NCBI RefSeq assembly: GCF_001701025.1
Contig: NZ_CP016793.1
Span: forward strand, 1,426,001 to 1,490,000
DNA length: 64,000 nt
Origin: Lentzea guizhouensis
Lineage (GTDB): Bacteria; Actinomycetota; Actinomycetes; Mycobacteriales; Pseudonocardiaceae
Direction of reading: 5' to 3'
The stretch's first letter is position 1. The number at the start of each line of letters is the position of its first letter. The translations under genes were made by a program, and so were the position numbers. Under the pieces are notes generated by a model, which was not told where the DNA came from, ran no database searches, and saw only the letters and a program-made list of their open reading frames with translations. Of the stretch, positions 34,968-44,900 are shown one piece after another.

Positions 34968-35300
34968 TCATGGGTTGGCCTCCATCTGCGCGTCGGTGCA
35001 TGCGGTGAGGAACTCGTTCCAGTCACGCCGGATGTAGCTGCTCCAGCGGACCGCCATGCTGACATGCAGGCCGAGCACATCGGCGAGCACGGCTGGCGGC
35101 AGGTCTGCAGCGAGGGCAACCAGGCCGGTGTTGCGGCCGGCGCGTGGGGCGATCCCGTGTTCGCGCAGCTTGCGGGTGAGGCTTCCGGGTAACAGTGGTC
35201 GGCCTGGGTCGTCGCCGGGAAACAACCAGGGGGAGGCCTCAACGAAGTTGGACCGGCCGCGGTCTTGAGTGGCTGTTTTGATACTCGAGGCCTGTTGCAC
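34968..35300 (-). pseudogene. C-terminal fragment of an integrase-like recombinase
   Basis: The sequence SPWLFPGDDPGRPLLPGSL, LREHGIAPRAGRNTGLVALAA and VLADVLGLHVSMAVRW resembles the C-terminal part of actinomycete site-specific recombinases of the tyrosine class. The catalytic core upstream is missing. A related fossil is at 39758-40749. Confidence 0.5.
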
Positions 35301-35439
35301 GCCAACGGTTCTGGTGGAAACACGCAGTTCAAGACCGGTAGATCGGGCGGATGACGAACCGGATCGCGACGGCGGGTGTCGGTGAAGGTCGTCCTGCTGG
35401 TGGTCACGGAGCTGGTGGGTGCGCTTCTAGCGTGGTGAC

Positions 35440-35820
35440 GTGCCTGGTGAGCGGCGTGGTGGGACGGGTCGGGGACGGCGGTCGACCTCGACCGGGCAGA
35501 CGTTGCGTGTGGCGGGCCCGTCTGCCGTTGAGCTGCGGTTTTGTGCGACGTGCGGGCAGCGGCTGGCGCCAGCGAGGCGATCACACGCGGTGTACTGCTC
35601 GGCGGCGTGCCGGTCTCGGCATTGGCGGTGGCAGCGGGGTTTGGCGGTGCGGGTGGCCGCCGTACGAGAAGTGGTTCCTCACGGCCGGCGGGTGTGTCCG
35701 CAGTGCGGTGAGTCGTGGTCGCCGGGGGTGGAACGTCGTGCCGACGCCAAATTTTGTTCGTCGCGGTGCCGGACGCGTGCGTGGCGGGCGCGGAAAGCGT
35801 TCGTGAAGCCGTCACTGTGA
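35440..35820 (+). CDS. Double zinc-ribbon protein
   Basis: 126 residues from GTG 35440. Two Cys4 zinc sites are clear: FCATCGQRL with YCSAACRSRHWRW, and CPQCGESW with KFCSSRCRTRAWRAR. Arg-rich tails suggest nucleic-acid binding. It lies 120 bp before the DUF6192/winged-helix pair and could belong with it. No enzyme domain. Confidence 0.7.
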   Translation: MPGERRGGTGRGRRSTSTGQTLRVAGPSAVELRFCATCGQRLAPARRSHAVYCSAACRSRHWRWQRGLAVRVAAVREVVPHGRRVCPQCGESWSPGVERRADAKFCSSRCRTRAWRARKAFVKPSL

Positions 35821-35951
35821 CGGGTGGCCGAACGCTTCACTTTGACTCCGCATGGCTGCTGTGAGCTGGGGAAACATTGTGCACTGGCCGCCGCGTCACG
35901 GATCGAACGTTTCCCAGGGAGTGCACAGCGGTGTTGTGAACGGAGGTGGGC

Positions 35952-36848
35952 GTGGTGGCTCGCATGGTTGGACAGGTCAATGCGCAGCGGTATGCCGAGT
36001 TGGTCGCGGAAGCCCGGAACCTGGTCGGGGTGGTCAGCCGGGCACAGTTCCGGATCGGCGAGTGCGCGCTGGAGATCGAACCGCTGCGGCCCACCGGCGG
36101 CGCCCATCCCGGCCCCGGCGAGCAGTTGTTCAGCGTCGCGGAGTCGCTGGCGCAGTTCGCCGACGACATCGGCCTGTCGGTGCGGACGGTCGAGAAGCAT
36201 CGCACGGTCGCGGCCCGCTGGCCCGAGGAACATCGGCGTGAGGGTGTGTCCTATGAGGTGCACCGGGTCCTGTCGGCGATCGAGGTCGACAAGGACCGGT
36301 GGGCGATGATCAAACGGCCGCCGCTGGATGAGCGGACCGGCACGCGCCGGTGGACCGCGGACGCCGCGAAGCGCCTGGTGGGCTGGCAGGTCGGCCGGCC
36401 GAAGACGGTGCAGGAGAAGGTGGAGGCGATTCACGACCTCGCCAGCTCCGACGAGGTGGCCGCGGTGGTGACGACGGACTTCCTACGGCGGCCGGAGGTG
36501 GCGTCGCGGACAATGGCTGACACGACCGCCCGGCACGCGGTCAACCGTGCCCAGGTCGACCACTCTCGCCAGGCCGCGCACGTCGTGCGGCAGCGCACGC
36601 CGGAGCTGCGTCGCCTCGAGCACACCGCAGGGTTCATGGAGCTCGTCGGCGCGTGCACGGCGTTCGTCGCCACGATCGGGCGAGCGGTGCCCGCCTCGCG
36701 CGGGCAGCGATTCACCGAGGACGAGGCGGCGACAGTGCACAAGGGCGCGGCGCGGGTGCGGGCGGCGGTGGACTGGCTGGAAAGCGCGGTCGACACCGGC
36801 AACACCAGCCTGGACCAGGGGCTCGCCAAGCTGTTACGCGGCGAGTGA
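35952..36848 (+). CDS. DUF6192-like helix-turn-helix protein, copy 1
   Basis: About 298 residues; GGAGG at 35942-35946 favours GTG 35952 or 35955 over 35946. The N-terminal region has QFRIGECALEIEPL, then a helix-turn-helix segment (FADDIGLSVRTVEKHRTVA), a middle basic region (WTADAAKRLVGWQ) and a helical C-terminus ending VDTGNTSLDQGLAKLLRGE. The paralogue at 52666 shares the whole layout. Followed by a winged-helix gene with a GTGA overlap, as at the second locus. Role unknown; a regulator is most likely. Confidence 0.75.
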   Translation: MVARMVGQVNAQRYAELVAEARNLVGVVSRAQFRIGECALEIEPLRPTGGAHPGPGEQLFSVAESLAQFADDIGLSVRTVEKHRTVAARWPEEHRREGVSYEVHRVLSAIEVDKDRWAMIKRPPLDERTGTRRWTADAAKRLVGWQVGRPKTVQEKVEAIHDLASSDEVAAVVTTDFLRRPEVASRTMADTTARHAVNRAQVDHSRQAAHVVRQRTPELRRLEHTAGFMELVGACTAFVATIGRAVPASRGQRFTEDEAATVHKGAARVRAAVDWLESAVDTGNTSLDQGLAKLLRGE

Positions 36849-37321
36849 CGACGATGTCGCGCCGCGGGTTGCCCGCCCACGTCTGCGGAGAGCAGGTCCG
36901 GATGGCGCTGATGGAGGCCCGCCCGTCCGCGCTGACCCTCGCCCAGCTGGTCTCGGCCACGAAGATGTCGCTCTCGCAGGTCCGCCGCGGCCTGGTCTAC
37001 CTGCGCGAGGTGCTGGCTTCCCAGCACGGCACCCCGCTGATCTGGACCCCAGGCGAGGGCTACCGGCTCAGCCCTGAACTCGACGACCTGATCGCTTACG
37101 CGCGGGCGCAGTTCCGCCGCAACCTCACCCAGATCAGCCGGTTGATCACCGCGACCATCGAGCCGCACTACAGCTGGATGCCCGACGACGACTGGATCCG
37201 CCTTGTCCGTGAACAGCTCGGTGGTGCGCGGGCCACGTTCGAGCTGCTCAAGAAACTCAACCTCGACGAACCCGTGACCCGGCTCCGTGGCCCCAAGACC
37301 GCGCGACGCACCCGCCGCTGA
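36845..37321 (+). CDS. Winged-helix protein paired with DUF6192, copy 1
   Basis: 158 residues from GTG 36845 (ATG 36854 is an alternative). N-terminal winged helix: LTLAQLVSATKMSLSQVRRG, then GYRLSPELDDLIAYARAQF. The C-terminal half is helical. Always directly behind the DUF6192 gene in this window (second pair at 52666-54020), with overlapping start and stop, so the two are one unit. I recall such genes being labelled RacP-like but do not rely on that. Confidence 0.7.
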   Translation: MTTMSRRGLPAHVCGEQVRMALMEARPSALTLAQLVSATKMSLSQVRRGLVYLREVLASQHGTPLIWTPGEGYRLSPELDDLIAYARAQFRRNLTQISRLITATIEPHYSWMPDDDWIRLVREQLGGARATFELLKKLNLDEPVTRLRGPKTARRTRR

Positions 37322-37379
37322 CGCGCCCGACCCGTTGCACAACCAGACGCTTTCCCGCCTTACGACGCCCACGGTGGCG

Positions 37380-37408
37380 CGGCGGTGTTGGGGTCGCCAA
37401 CACCGCCG
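37380..37408 (+). terminator. Strong hairpin between cassette and IS5
   Basis: CGGCGGTGTTGG (37380-37391) and CCAACACCGCCG (37397-37408) form a perfect 12-bp stem with a 5-base loop, 59 bp after the winged-helix stop and 32 bp before the transposase ATG. May end the cassette transcript or protect the transposase from read-through; no T-run. Confidence 0.5.
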
Positions 37409-37439
37409 GAAAACGCTGCCAGACAGGGAAAACAACACG

Positions 37440-38285
37440 ATGGCGCGCAGGCCCGTGACGCGCCGCCGGCGCCGTTACCCCTCCGACACCACCGACGCCG
37501 AGTGGTCGCTGATCGAGCCGCTGCTGCCGGTCCCGGCCAGCCACACACCGCGCGGCGGACGCCCGGAGGCGCACGAGCGGCGGGCGATCGTGGACGCGAT
37601 CCGCTACATCGTCGACAACGGCGCGAAGTGGAGGTCGCTGCCCGGCGACTTTCCGCCCTGGCAGACCGTGCACGGCTTCTACACCCGCTGGGCCGCTGCC
37701 GGCGTGCTCGCGCGCATCGCCGACGAACTGCGCGCCCGCATCCGCACCGCGCGCGGCTACGCGGCCCGCGCGGTCACCGTCGTGATCGACTCCCAGTCGG
37801 TGAAGGCCGCCGAGACCGTCGCGAAGACCAGCCGCGGCTACGACGCCGCCAAGAAAGTCAACGGACGCAAGCGGGCCGTCGTGGTCGACCTGGGCGGGCT
37901 CCCGCTGACGATGATGGTCGTCCCAGCCAACATGACCGACCGTGACATCGCTCGCGAACTGCTCTTCCGGCTCCGCCTGACCAGTCCGCACGTCGTGCAG
38001 GTCTACGCCGACTCCGCCTACAGCGGCGCACTCGTCGGCTGGGCACAGACGTTCCTCGGCATGAGGATCACCGTCGTGAACCGGCCCCCCGGCGCCACCG
38101 GATTCGTCCTGCTCCCACGCCGCTGGGTCGTCGAACGCACCCTGTCCTGGCTGCTGCGCGCCCGCCGCAACGTCCGCGACTACGAACGCCTGCCCCAGCA
38201 CAGCGAAGCCGCCCTCACCTGGTCCGCGATCATCCTGATGGCCCGGAGGCTGACCCGCACCATTGCGCGCAGCCGCGCCACTTGA
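37440..38285 (+). CDS. IS5-family transposase
   Basis: 281 residues from ATG 37440. N-terminal YPSDTTDAEWSLIEPLLP and GAKWRSLPGDFPPW, the DDE core with TVVIDSQSVKAAE, VYADSAYSG and the C-terminal RRWVVERTLSWLLRARR with the catalytic Glu. Intact. I could not define the terminal inverted repeats with confidence. Confidence 0.9.
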   Translation: MARRPVTRRRRRYPSDTTDAEWSLIEPLLPVPASHTPRGGRPEAHERRAIVDAIRYIVDNGAKWRSLPGDFPPWQTVHGFYTRWAAAGVLARIADELRARIRTARGYAARAVTVVIDSQSVKAAETVAKTSRGYDAAKKVNGRKRAVVVDLGGLPLTMMVVPANMTDRDIARELLFRLRLTSPHVVQVYADSAYSGALVGWAQTFLGMRITVVNRPPGATGFVLLPRRWVVERTLSWLLRARRNVRDYERLPQHSEAALTWSAIILMARRLTRTIARSRAT

Positions 38286-38336
38286 AACGACGCGGCCGGC
38301 GCCCGGTACATCGCGAAAACCCCTTATCCCGTGAGC

Positions 38337-38392
38337 GACATCCTGGGCGACTCATATGCAATGTCCGCGATTGTTGACATTCCTGGGCGACT
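38337..38392. repeat. Direct repeat pair, possible IS end remnant
   Basis: GACATCCTGGGCGACT (38337-38352) and GACATTCCTGGGCGACT (38376-38392) differ by one inserted T and are 39 bp apart. Repeated terminal motifs of this sort are seen at ends of some insertion sequences. No transposase of that type is present here. Confidence 0.5.
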
Positions 38393-38776
38393 AGCGTTTA
38401 GCCGCCAGCAGTTGTCTGCGATGGGCGGTCCTGGGGCGAACGTTCAACTTGGGGTTGAGAACTGGTGCCCGATCCTTCACCACACGTGGCCCAGCAAGCT
38501 GGTGACCGCGTCCGCGAACTCGACCAGGGCGAGGCCGCCCTGCAACAGAACGAGCCCGATCTGCAACACGAGAACGGAACGCGGCTGTCGACGTTGCGGC
38601 TGACGATGGGGCCTGCGCGAGTGCCTGCTCACTGTGGTCACCTCTCTGCGGGTTGGTGATCACAGGTAACCGGGATGCGGATCGACCTGGTAGGTCTTCG
38701 CTGGTCCTGCCAGTTGGAGGACTTTTCCTCCACGATGGAGCAGCGGCGCCGGCCGCAGGTTCGGAATACTCGCCCC
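38393..38776. other. Intergenic, no gene seen
   Basis: Nothing supportable on either strand. Confidence 0.45.
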
Positions 38777-39730
38777 ATGTACAAAGGTCCACTCGATGAC
38801 ATCGCCACGAACGTGCGGAAACACAGCGGCAGGCTGTTCACCGGCCGGAAGCTGGCCAACAGCCCGGTGGTCCGGGCGTGTCTGGAAGCCGGCCGGCGAT
38901 TAGCCGAGCTGGACGTGCTCGGCCAGGCCGACGAGCACGCCCCCCGCCCACTGGACACGTTGACGCAGAAGAACGTCATCGCCGAGGCGAACAAGATCTT
39001 TCAGAATGCGCGGGGTGACAAAGACATCGCCTGCGCCTTGTTCGGAACACCACCCGACTACAAGAAAGGCAAAACCAAGCCCTCGATCGGCACGATGAAG
39101 TACGCATGGCCGAACATGACTTTGTACCTAGGCGATCTGACCCGATATGTGCTGTTAGAGCGCTACTTGCTGACCGATGAGCTGATCGACAAAGCGACGC
39201 GTGCCGAACTGTGCGAAACGGCGAACTTCAGCGCCGCCGTTGACCGGATCGCCTATCTCGACATGAAAAAACTGCATACTGCCGAGACGTCGGCGCGGCT
39301 TCAGCACCTGGTAGCCGGCCTGGCCGACTTCCACGAGCAGGCCCGAGAGGCGCTCTCTGGCGTGTACAAGCACTCCTCTGAGCACTGGCGTGGAATATAC
39401 GCAAACGTTCTGGCCGCGCGCGGCGTGTCGCTGCGCCCAGGAATTGACCTCGACGAGCTCACGCTCATGCTCACCGCGATGGCACAAGGGCTCAGCCTGC
39501 GCCACATCGTAGCCGAACCCGGCGAGGTTATGGATCACCCCAACCAGCGCTCCAAGCTAGGTAAGGCCTGCCAGATCCTCCTGGCCGGCGCCGTGGACCC
39601 AGGAGACGGCCGAGACGTCGCAGAGGTTGTTAACGAGCTCATGGCCGTGCGGATCCCATCCGAGCAGGACCGCAGAAAACCGAGTCGTTTTCGTTTGCGG
39701 ATCAGACGGCTCAGGCGCAAGCGATCCTGA
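38777..39730 (+). CDS. Hypothetical protein of 317 residues, possibly TetR-like
   Basis: ATG 38777. Starts MYKGPLDDIATNVRKHSGRL. The middle has PSIGTMKYAWPNMTLYLGDL, a possible helix-turn-helix context, and a C-terminal part with LVAGLADFHEQAREALSGVY and TLMLTAMAQGLSLRHIVA that recalls TetR ligand domains. Ends in a very basic tail (RKPSRFRLRIRRLRRKRS). Lower GC and different codon choice from neighbours suggest recent acquisition. I do not assign a function. Confidence 0.55.
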   Translation: MYKGPLDDIATNVRKHSGRLFTGRKLANSPVVRACLEAGRRLAELDVLGQADEHAPRPLDTLTQKNVIAEANKIFQNARGDKDIACALFGTPPDYKKGKTKPSIGTMKYAWPNMTLYLGDLTRYVLLERYLLTDELIDKATRAELCETANFSAAVDRIAYLDMKKLHTAETSARLQHLVAGLADFHEQAREALSGVYKHSSEHWRGIYANVLAARGVSLRPGIDLDELTLMLTAMAQGLSLRHIVAEPGEVMDHPNQRSKLGKACQILLAGAVDPGDGRDVAEVVNELMAVRIPSEQDRRKPSRFRLRIRRLRRKRS

Positions 39731-39757
39731 CCGGGCAGATCCCGGCCAGAGTCAAAG

Positions 39758-40749
39758 CTAAGAATCATGACCATGCCCTTGCAGCCAACATGAACCCGAG
39801 CCACCGGCCTCAGCACCAGGTGACCCCGCCTGGTGCTGAACGTCCATTTCGGACCATGCTGACGAGGTATTGAACAGGCACTGAGCCTGCCGGAGCACGA
39901 TGGTCGCCAGTGCGGGCGGCAGGAGCAGGTCGTGGCGTCCGAGTCGCAGGTGGACTTTGTTGTCGCGGGCGGTGATGTGGTCGTTGGTGAGCTTGACCAG
40001 GCGTATGGCCGGGGTGCCGAACAACAGCAACAGGCCGCCGCCGGCACGGACGTCGAGCGGTAGGTCTGCGTTGGTGAGGCAGTTGTGCAAGACGTCTCAG
40101 TGCTCGTCTTCGTCGAGCCAGATGGCCGGATCGCCACGTTGCATCAGGGGTACGTGGAGGTCGGCGGTCAGGCCGTGGCGGGCTGTCGTTCCCCCGATGG
40201 GCCAGGAATCGAGCCGATCCTGGGTCAGCTGGCCTAGGGACAACTCGTGGTCATCGAGCCAGAGCAGGAACTGCACAACGACGCTGATGTTGCTCCGCAC
40301 GAACCCGGCGGTGTTGGGCGTGAGCCACTTCTCGGGTGGGCGATCACGGTAGGGGCGGAGCACTTCCCATTGGGCGTACGGCCGGATGATGCGCTGGAGG
40401 TGACCCGGTAGTTCGGCCAATGTCCGGCTCAGCCAGAGGTCGGTGCGGCTCAGATGTTCGTCGCGTGCCGGCAGCACACTCGCGTGCACGAGCAAGCTGC
40501 GCAGGCGGTGCACATTGGACCGGTCGCTGTTGAACCCGTCGAGCAGGGTGTGGCTGAGCGAGTCCACTTCGGCGATCTGCGCGAGTAAGGCGGCGGGTCG
40601 CACGGGCGTGGCGAGTACGACGGTCAGTGTCGTCCGTTGGCCAGCGTGCGCTGCTTCGACGGCCATTCGATAAAGTCGGCGACGCGCTCGTTGCGTGGGT
40701 CCCGCGGCGGAAGGGGTGTGGCGTGCCGGTGAAGCCGGCCAGAAGTCAT
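39758..40749 (-). pseudogene. Integrase-like recombinase, broken into fragments
   Basis: The 3'-to-5' order of fragments is: N-terminal piece (MTSGRLHRHATPLPP), a core with ELPGHLQRIIRPYAQWEVLR, then VQFLLWLDDHELSLGQLTQ and, in a new frame after a stop near 40097, AGGGLLLLFGTPAIRLVKLT and HDLLLPPALATIVL. This matches actinomycete recombinases of the phage-integrase type. At least two lesions. The C-terminal catalytic end is missing here, and a separate C-terminal fragment lies at 34968. Confidence 0.6.
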
Positions 40750-40912
40750 CGGGCCGTGGTACGTCATCGGGTGAACTTCTGGGCGCCTACCTCGCCGGGA
40801 GAGGTCTCGTTCGAGTACCGGGGCGCCGTGCCGTGGGAGGTGCAGCGTCCAGCGAACGGAGAACCGGCCGAGCGGCACCAGGGTTCAGTGCGTCGTGTGC
40901 GCGCGTGAGTTG

Positions 40913-41305
40913 ATGTTCACCGTGCACAGCGTGGCAGCAACGGAGCGCAGGCGCGTGTGGTGGGGCGTGTGGGCAGGCGGCGTACTCGTGGTGGTCGGGC
41001 TGGTGGGTCTGACTTCGGGGAGTCTCACCCTTGCGTTGGCAGGCGGCACGGCGGCGGTCGTCGGGGTGCTGGCCGGCGTGTTCGCATGGGCTGGTGGTCT
41101 CGGAGAGGCCGGGGTGACCGGTCATGGGAGCGGCCTGCCCGGCGTGCTGCCCAAGCACGCAGCGACACCCGCGACCACCGGCCACACCAGGGCGTCATGG
41201 GCTCCTAACGCCAGATGGACGACCGCGAGACCGAGAAACACCGAGGTCGGAGGTCGGTATCCGCAGCACGCCGCCTCCCGATACCGGTGTCACGAGTGTT
41301 CATGA
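40913..41305 (+). CDS. Small two-helix membrane protein
   Basis: About 130 residues from ATG 40913. Two adjacent hydrophobic helices (VWAGGVLVVVGLVGL and AVVGVLAGVFAWAGG) follow a short basic N-terminus. The C-terminal 70 residues have poor codon bias. Same class of tiny membrane protein as 12726 and 47170, but longer. Confidence 0.35.
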   Translation: MFTVHSVAATERRRVWWGVWAGGVLVVVGLVGLTSGSLTLALAGGTAAVVGVLAGVFAWAGGLGEAGVTGHGSGLPGVLPKHAATPATTGHTRASWAPNARWTTARPRNTEVGGRYPQHAASRYRCHECS

Positions 41306-42164
41306 CTGCCCTATCGGCCTCAGCGGCGCGCCGTTAGCGTCGCCGCCAGAACAGCGACGACGGCGACGGCAGGAATGGTCGCGCGAATCAGGTTCACGTT
41401 CGTGCCCGACACCGATGACACCACCCGCGCCCACGATGCAGCCATCAACTGCGGCAGAGGTCCTGACCGGCGCAGCCGGCCTACTGCGGATGGACGACCC
41501 GAGATGCCGGATGCCGTGCCCGAACGCCACCTGACCGCAGACCTTGCAATGCACATCGAGCCCGTCGGGGTCCTCGAAGCGGTGCGGGACGCGGTTGGCG
41601 GCGAGCAGCGAGACGACGACGGTCGAGCCAGCACGGATCTTTCTCGCCGCCGAACTCGACGTCCTCGGTGGCGTAGCGGAAGAAGATGTCGGTCACCGAC
41701 AGGTAGCGCATCAGCCCTTCCACCGTGTCGATCATCAACGACGGGTCGGAGCGAAGCTCGGCCTGCTTATCGGGATGCTCCAGCACCGCGAAGGTACCCA
41801 GGGCGAGCACGTTCGCGGTGGCCTGCCAGCAGAAGCCTCGGCGCGCTTGTTTGCGCAACAACTGGCCGAGGTGTGGCTCATCATCGCACCGAACGCGGCC
41901 ATCTTGTCCTCAAGGTTCACGTCCCGTTCCATGAACTTCGAGGAGTTCGGCTGGAAGGTCTCGCGGTCGGCGTACGGAACGCCGAGCAGTACACAGATCA
42001 CCCAGGGGCGGCACGGGAAGCGCGAACTCCTTCACCAGGTCCACCGGCGTGTTCAGCGTTGCCAGCGTGTGCAGCTGCTGCACGGTGATTGCGATGATGC
42101 CGTCTTCGAGCAGACCAGCCACCTGATCACCTTCCACTCCCAGGACGATACGAACCTGCGCCAT
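41300..42164 (-). pseudogene. Cytochrome P450, decayed
   Basis: Fragments in order: VDLVKEFALPVP, then CVLLGVPYADRETFQPNSSK, then ALGTFAVLEHPDKQAELRSD and VEGLMRYLSVTDIFFRYATE (I to K helix region with EGLMRYLS), then CKVCGQVAFGHGIRHLG, a degraded form of the haem-Cys loop. Frame changes occur at least three times and the Cys ligand region is damaged. A second P450 fragment is at 60230. Confidence 0.7.
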
Positions 42165-42874
42165 CCCGAACTAAAGACACCCGCGCGGTATTGCAAGTTC
42201 GCCGATCCGTGCGACTGGAGGTGGTCATGAGGAGCTGGTCACGGCCGCGGCGACGGCGTTGGCATGCCCTGGCAAAGCGACGTGTACAGCGCGAACACTG
42301 CTTACCTTGAGACGCTCATTGATCTAGCCGTAGTTCAGCCGCCAGCATTGGCCGCACCGGTTCTCCCGTCATGGTCCGCGTACCGCACACGTCGGGTTCC
42401 GCCCATGAGCGGCCGGTCTGGACCGGTCGGTCATCGCCCCCGGCAGCGGCTGAAAGCGGCTGCTTGAGTGGCGTGAGGCCCGCTCAGACGCACGGCGCAG
42501 CACATTGGTGTTGACCATTGCTGGACAGGATCTGCTCCACCACTGATATCAGTGGCAGCGGACACAGTACGTCGAAATTATTGCCAATTGACGCTCCTCC
42601 GGCCAAATTGAACTCGCGCGATATCTCAAGGGTCTTGCACGTGATGTCAGAGCTTGCCCGCTTGCGGGCTTGGCTTGACGCTCGATCGGGCGATGGCGCC
42701 ATCTGTGGTTGGGGTGTACCGCATGTCGGCGGCATTGTCTCGCCTTGTCAAGTCGGTCATCATCTGCGACTAATGCCAGACCGACCAGGGCCCGATCCGT
42801 ATCGAATCGAATCCTGGTCGGTTGGAGATGTGGTCCTCGTCGGCTGCGCGGTTACAACTGCGGGACTCCGCCGT
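42165..42874. other. Intergenic, about 700 bp, no gene seen
   Basis: No convincing coding frame on either strand. It includes the upstream region of nothing obvious; the next gene (42875) reads leftward toward it. Confidence 0.45.
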
Positions 42875-43246
42875 TTAGCAACCGCAGGTCGGCCAGCCGA
42901 CAACGATGACGTTGCCGGACAGGATGGGGATGTTGAATTCGTTGCCGTAGAGGTTGACGACGTTGTTCTTGATCACGTTGACGTCGCCGTTGATCCCGGT
43001 GACCGCGATGTTGTTGAGCACGTTCTCCACATCGACCAGATCGCTGCCGCTGAGCACCCCGATGTGGGTGATGGTGACGACCACGTTGTCCACGTTGTCG
43101 CAGATCTGCCCCACGCCGATGACGTTGGCGCAGTCGAACGTCGGACTGGTGGTTCCACCAGTCGCCGACGCGGTACCCGCGACGCCGAGCAACGCGGCGA
43201 ACACGAGGCCGAACATCGCCATGACGGAGGCAAGACGCTTCATCAT
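42875..43246 (-). CDS. Small secreted beta-rich protein
   Basis: 123 residues from ATG 43246. Signal peptide MMKRLASVMAMFGLVFAALL with cleavage near ASA-TG. The mature domain (about 95 residues) is strongly beta-type with Asn/Val/Ile repeats: NVVVTITHIGVLSGSDLV, NVLNNIAVTGINGDVNVI, and four Cys, the last two in the C-terminal GWPTCGC. The Asn-rich alternating pattern recalls surface amyloid or hydrophobin-like proteins of aerial hyphae (chaplin/rodlin functional class), but I see no chaplin signature. Monocistronic. Confidence 0.65.
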   Translation of the reverse strand: MMKRLASVMAMFGLVFAALLGVAGTASATGGTTSPTFDCANVIGVGQICDNVDNVVVTITHIGVLSGSDLVDVENVLNNIAVTGINGDVNVIKNNVVNLYGNEFNIPILSGNVIVVGWPTCGC

Positions 43247-43775
43247 TGTGTTCCGATTCCTTCCGAGGTGGATCGTTACTCTCGCGGACTGAACTTCAAA
43301 TTATTCGGGGCGTTGTGCACGCCACTAACAAGCTAACTTCCAGATCGGTGACGCGTCGATGGGCCTGACTCGAACGCTGACGAATTGCGGAGGACAGCGC
43401 AGGCCGTATTGCGCCTTTCGCCATATCAATCGCATCGCGTGACGCACACTTCGGACCCGCTCCATCCATTTGGGCGATCGAGACGCACGATCGCACCAAG
43501 CGCGAGATACATTACCTCTGATGTGTACGAACTGCCCCTCAATCGATCACGAGCAGTGCCAGCATGGAATAAAGTGGCAACCAAAAGATATTCCACCTCC
43601 CGCAGCTCACATTCCTTACAGTCGCGAATGCGAAGGTGGACAAGGCCTTGCACCGGGCGCGACGGAAGTCCTCAGTGCTATCAAAAGTGCACCCAAGTAG
43701 TTCTCCTCAGGTGGTATTCGCATCATCAGCGAAGTTCACGCTGTCAGCGGAGCAGCGGGGAACCCGTCTCGCGCG
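43247..43775. other. AT-richer gap; weak small ORF
   Basis: A 59-codon frame at 43521-43700 (MCTNCPSIDHEQCQHG at its start) is the only candidate and could be a Cys-rich small protein or chance. GC is lower than the neighbourhood. Confidence 0.3.
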
Positions 43776-43893
43776 GCTACAATGCTAAGCTCCCAGAAAT
43801 CGACCCGCTAGACGCCTACTGCGAAGGCGAACAGCCGCTGTCCTACATCCACCCGGAGTTGTTGCGACGCCTGGACTCCGGCTCTGCTCAGTC

Positions 43894-44061
43894 GTGATCA
43901 ACTGGCCTCAGTTGATCGTGGACAACCCGGACGGACGCCTGGACGTCGTCGGCTCCGGCTCGGCGATGAGGAGATCAATGGACAAGGCCACCACCGAGGC
44001 GCTGCGAGCGCTGGCCGCCGAGTTCGGTGTACGCGTGCCAAAGAGCAGGCGTAGAGCCTGA
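43894..44061 (+). CDS. Small phage-type protein (55 aa)
   Basis: GTG 43894, overlapping the stop of an upstream fragment (ending LLRRLDSGSAQS) as in phage operons. The product has LDVVGSGSAMRRSMDKATTE and FGVRVPKSRRRA. Position before the capsid block suggests a phage head protein; family not recognised. Confidence 0.35.
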   Translation: MINWPQLIVDNPDGRLDVVGSGSAMRRSMDKATTEALRALAAEFGVRVPKSRRRA

Positions 44062-44593
44062 TGGGGCGCAGCACGGGCGGCGCATCTCCAGCCGCCCGCG
44101 CCGCGCAACCAGACAGCGGGGAGGCTGGCTGCTTAACGCACCGCGTCAAGCCCGGCCAGACCACATTGCGCGGCGTCCACCAAGCCGGCGAACCAGCCTT
44201 GACACCCACGAGGTACCCAGCACGGCTTCGCCTACACCGACAACATCGACAGAGCACGCAGGTCTCCGGTTCGAGGCACTCGCGTTCGCGGAAGGAGTTT
44301 CCGGCGTGCGGCTCACCGCGGAGTAGGTGGTCGGCAGGCACCCCGCGTCGGTGATCGGTGACCTGTGGCGGTTCCGCCCGTCCGATCCCGTGAGCTGGCT
44401 CGAGGCCAATGCGCCGGAGGTTGCTGGCGGCGCTGTCTGATGTCCAAGAAGCTGGAGAGCGGGGACCTCGACGAGCGGGCCGCGCCCTGGATGTGCTGTT
44501 CAGCTCCAAGCACTACCTGCACGACGCTGTTCCGCCGCGGCCTCGCTGCTCGACCCCAACGCCGATCTACTGGCACAGCTCACGTCCACGACC
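44062..44593. other. Phage region with no readable gene
   Basis: Fragments only, for example KKLESGDLDERAAP at 44440, possibly from a portal/scaffold gene. Frames break often. Confidence 0.35.
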
Positions 44594-44900
44594 GTGCTCG
44601 GCGGACCATCCTCCAATGCGGACCTGCTCGCGCAGCTCAACGCCGAACCCGAACCCGATCCCCTGCAGAACGTCGAGCACACCGGAGACCTCGCGGCCGA
44701 CGCCGGCGCCGAGCTCGACGCCCTGACGGTCGGGGTTCCGCGAACGCATCAAGCGCGAGGACGAACAATTCCGCCTCGCCACGGACTCCGAGTTCTGGTT
44801 CGCCCTGTGCTTCAAGTCCCGCGACGAGAAGGACGGGTTCCTCAAAGCCGCGGGCTTGATGCACGTCGGGACAAGTACCTCGACGGTCGGGCCGCCGCTG
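44594..44900 (+). pseudogene. Phage structural gene fragment
   Basis: One frame reads GGPSSNADLLAQLNAEPEPD and LAADAGAELDALT, then after a shift near 44745 ERIKREDEQFRLATDSEFWF and SRDEKDGFLKAAGLMHVG. The second part looks like a phage protein that follows the portal. Two lesions. Confidence 0.5.

Noticed and set aside
34670..35815. 381-codon minus-strand frame
   Set aside because: Pro/Ala/Thr/Arg-rich with no motif; opposite the zinc-ribbon gene.
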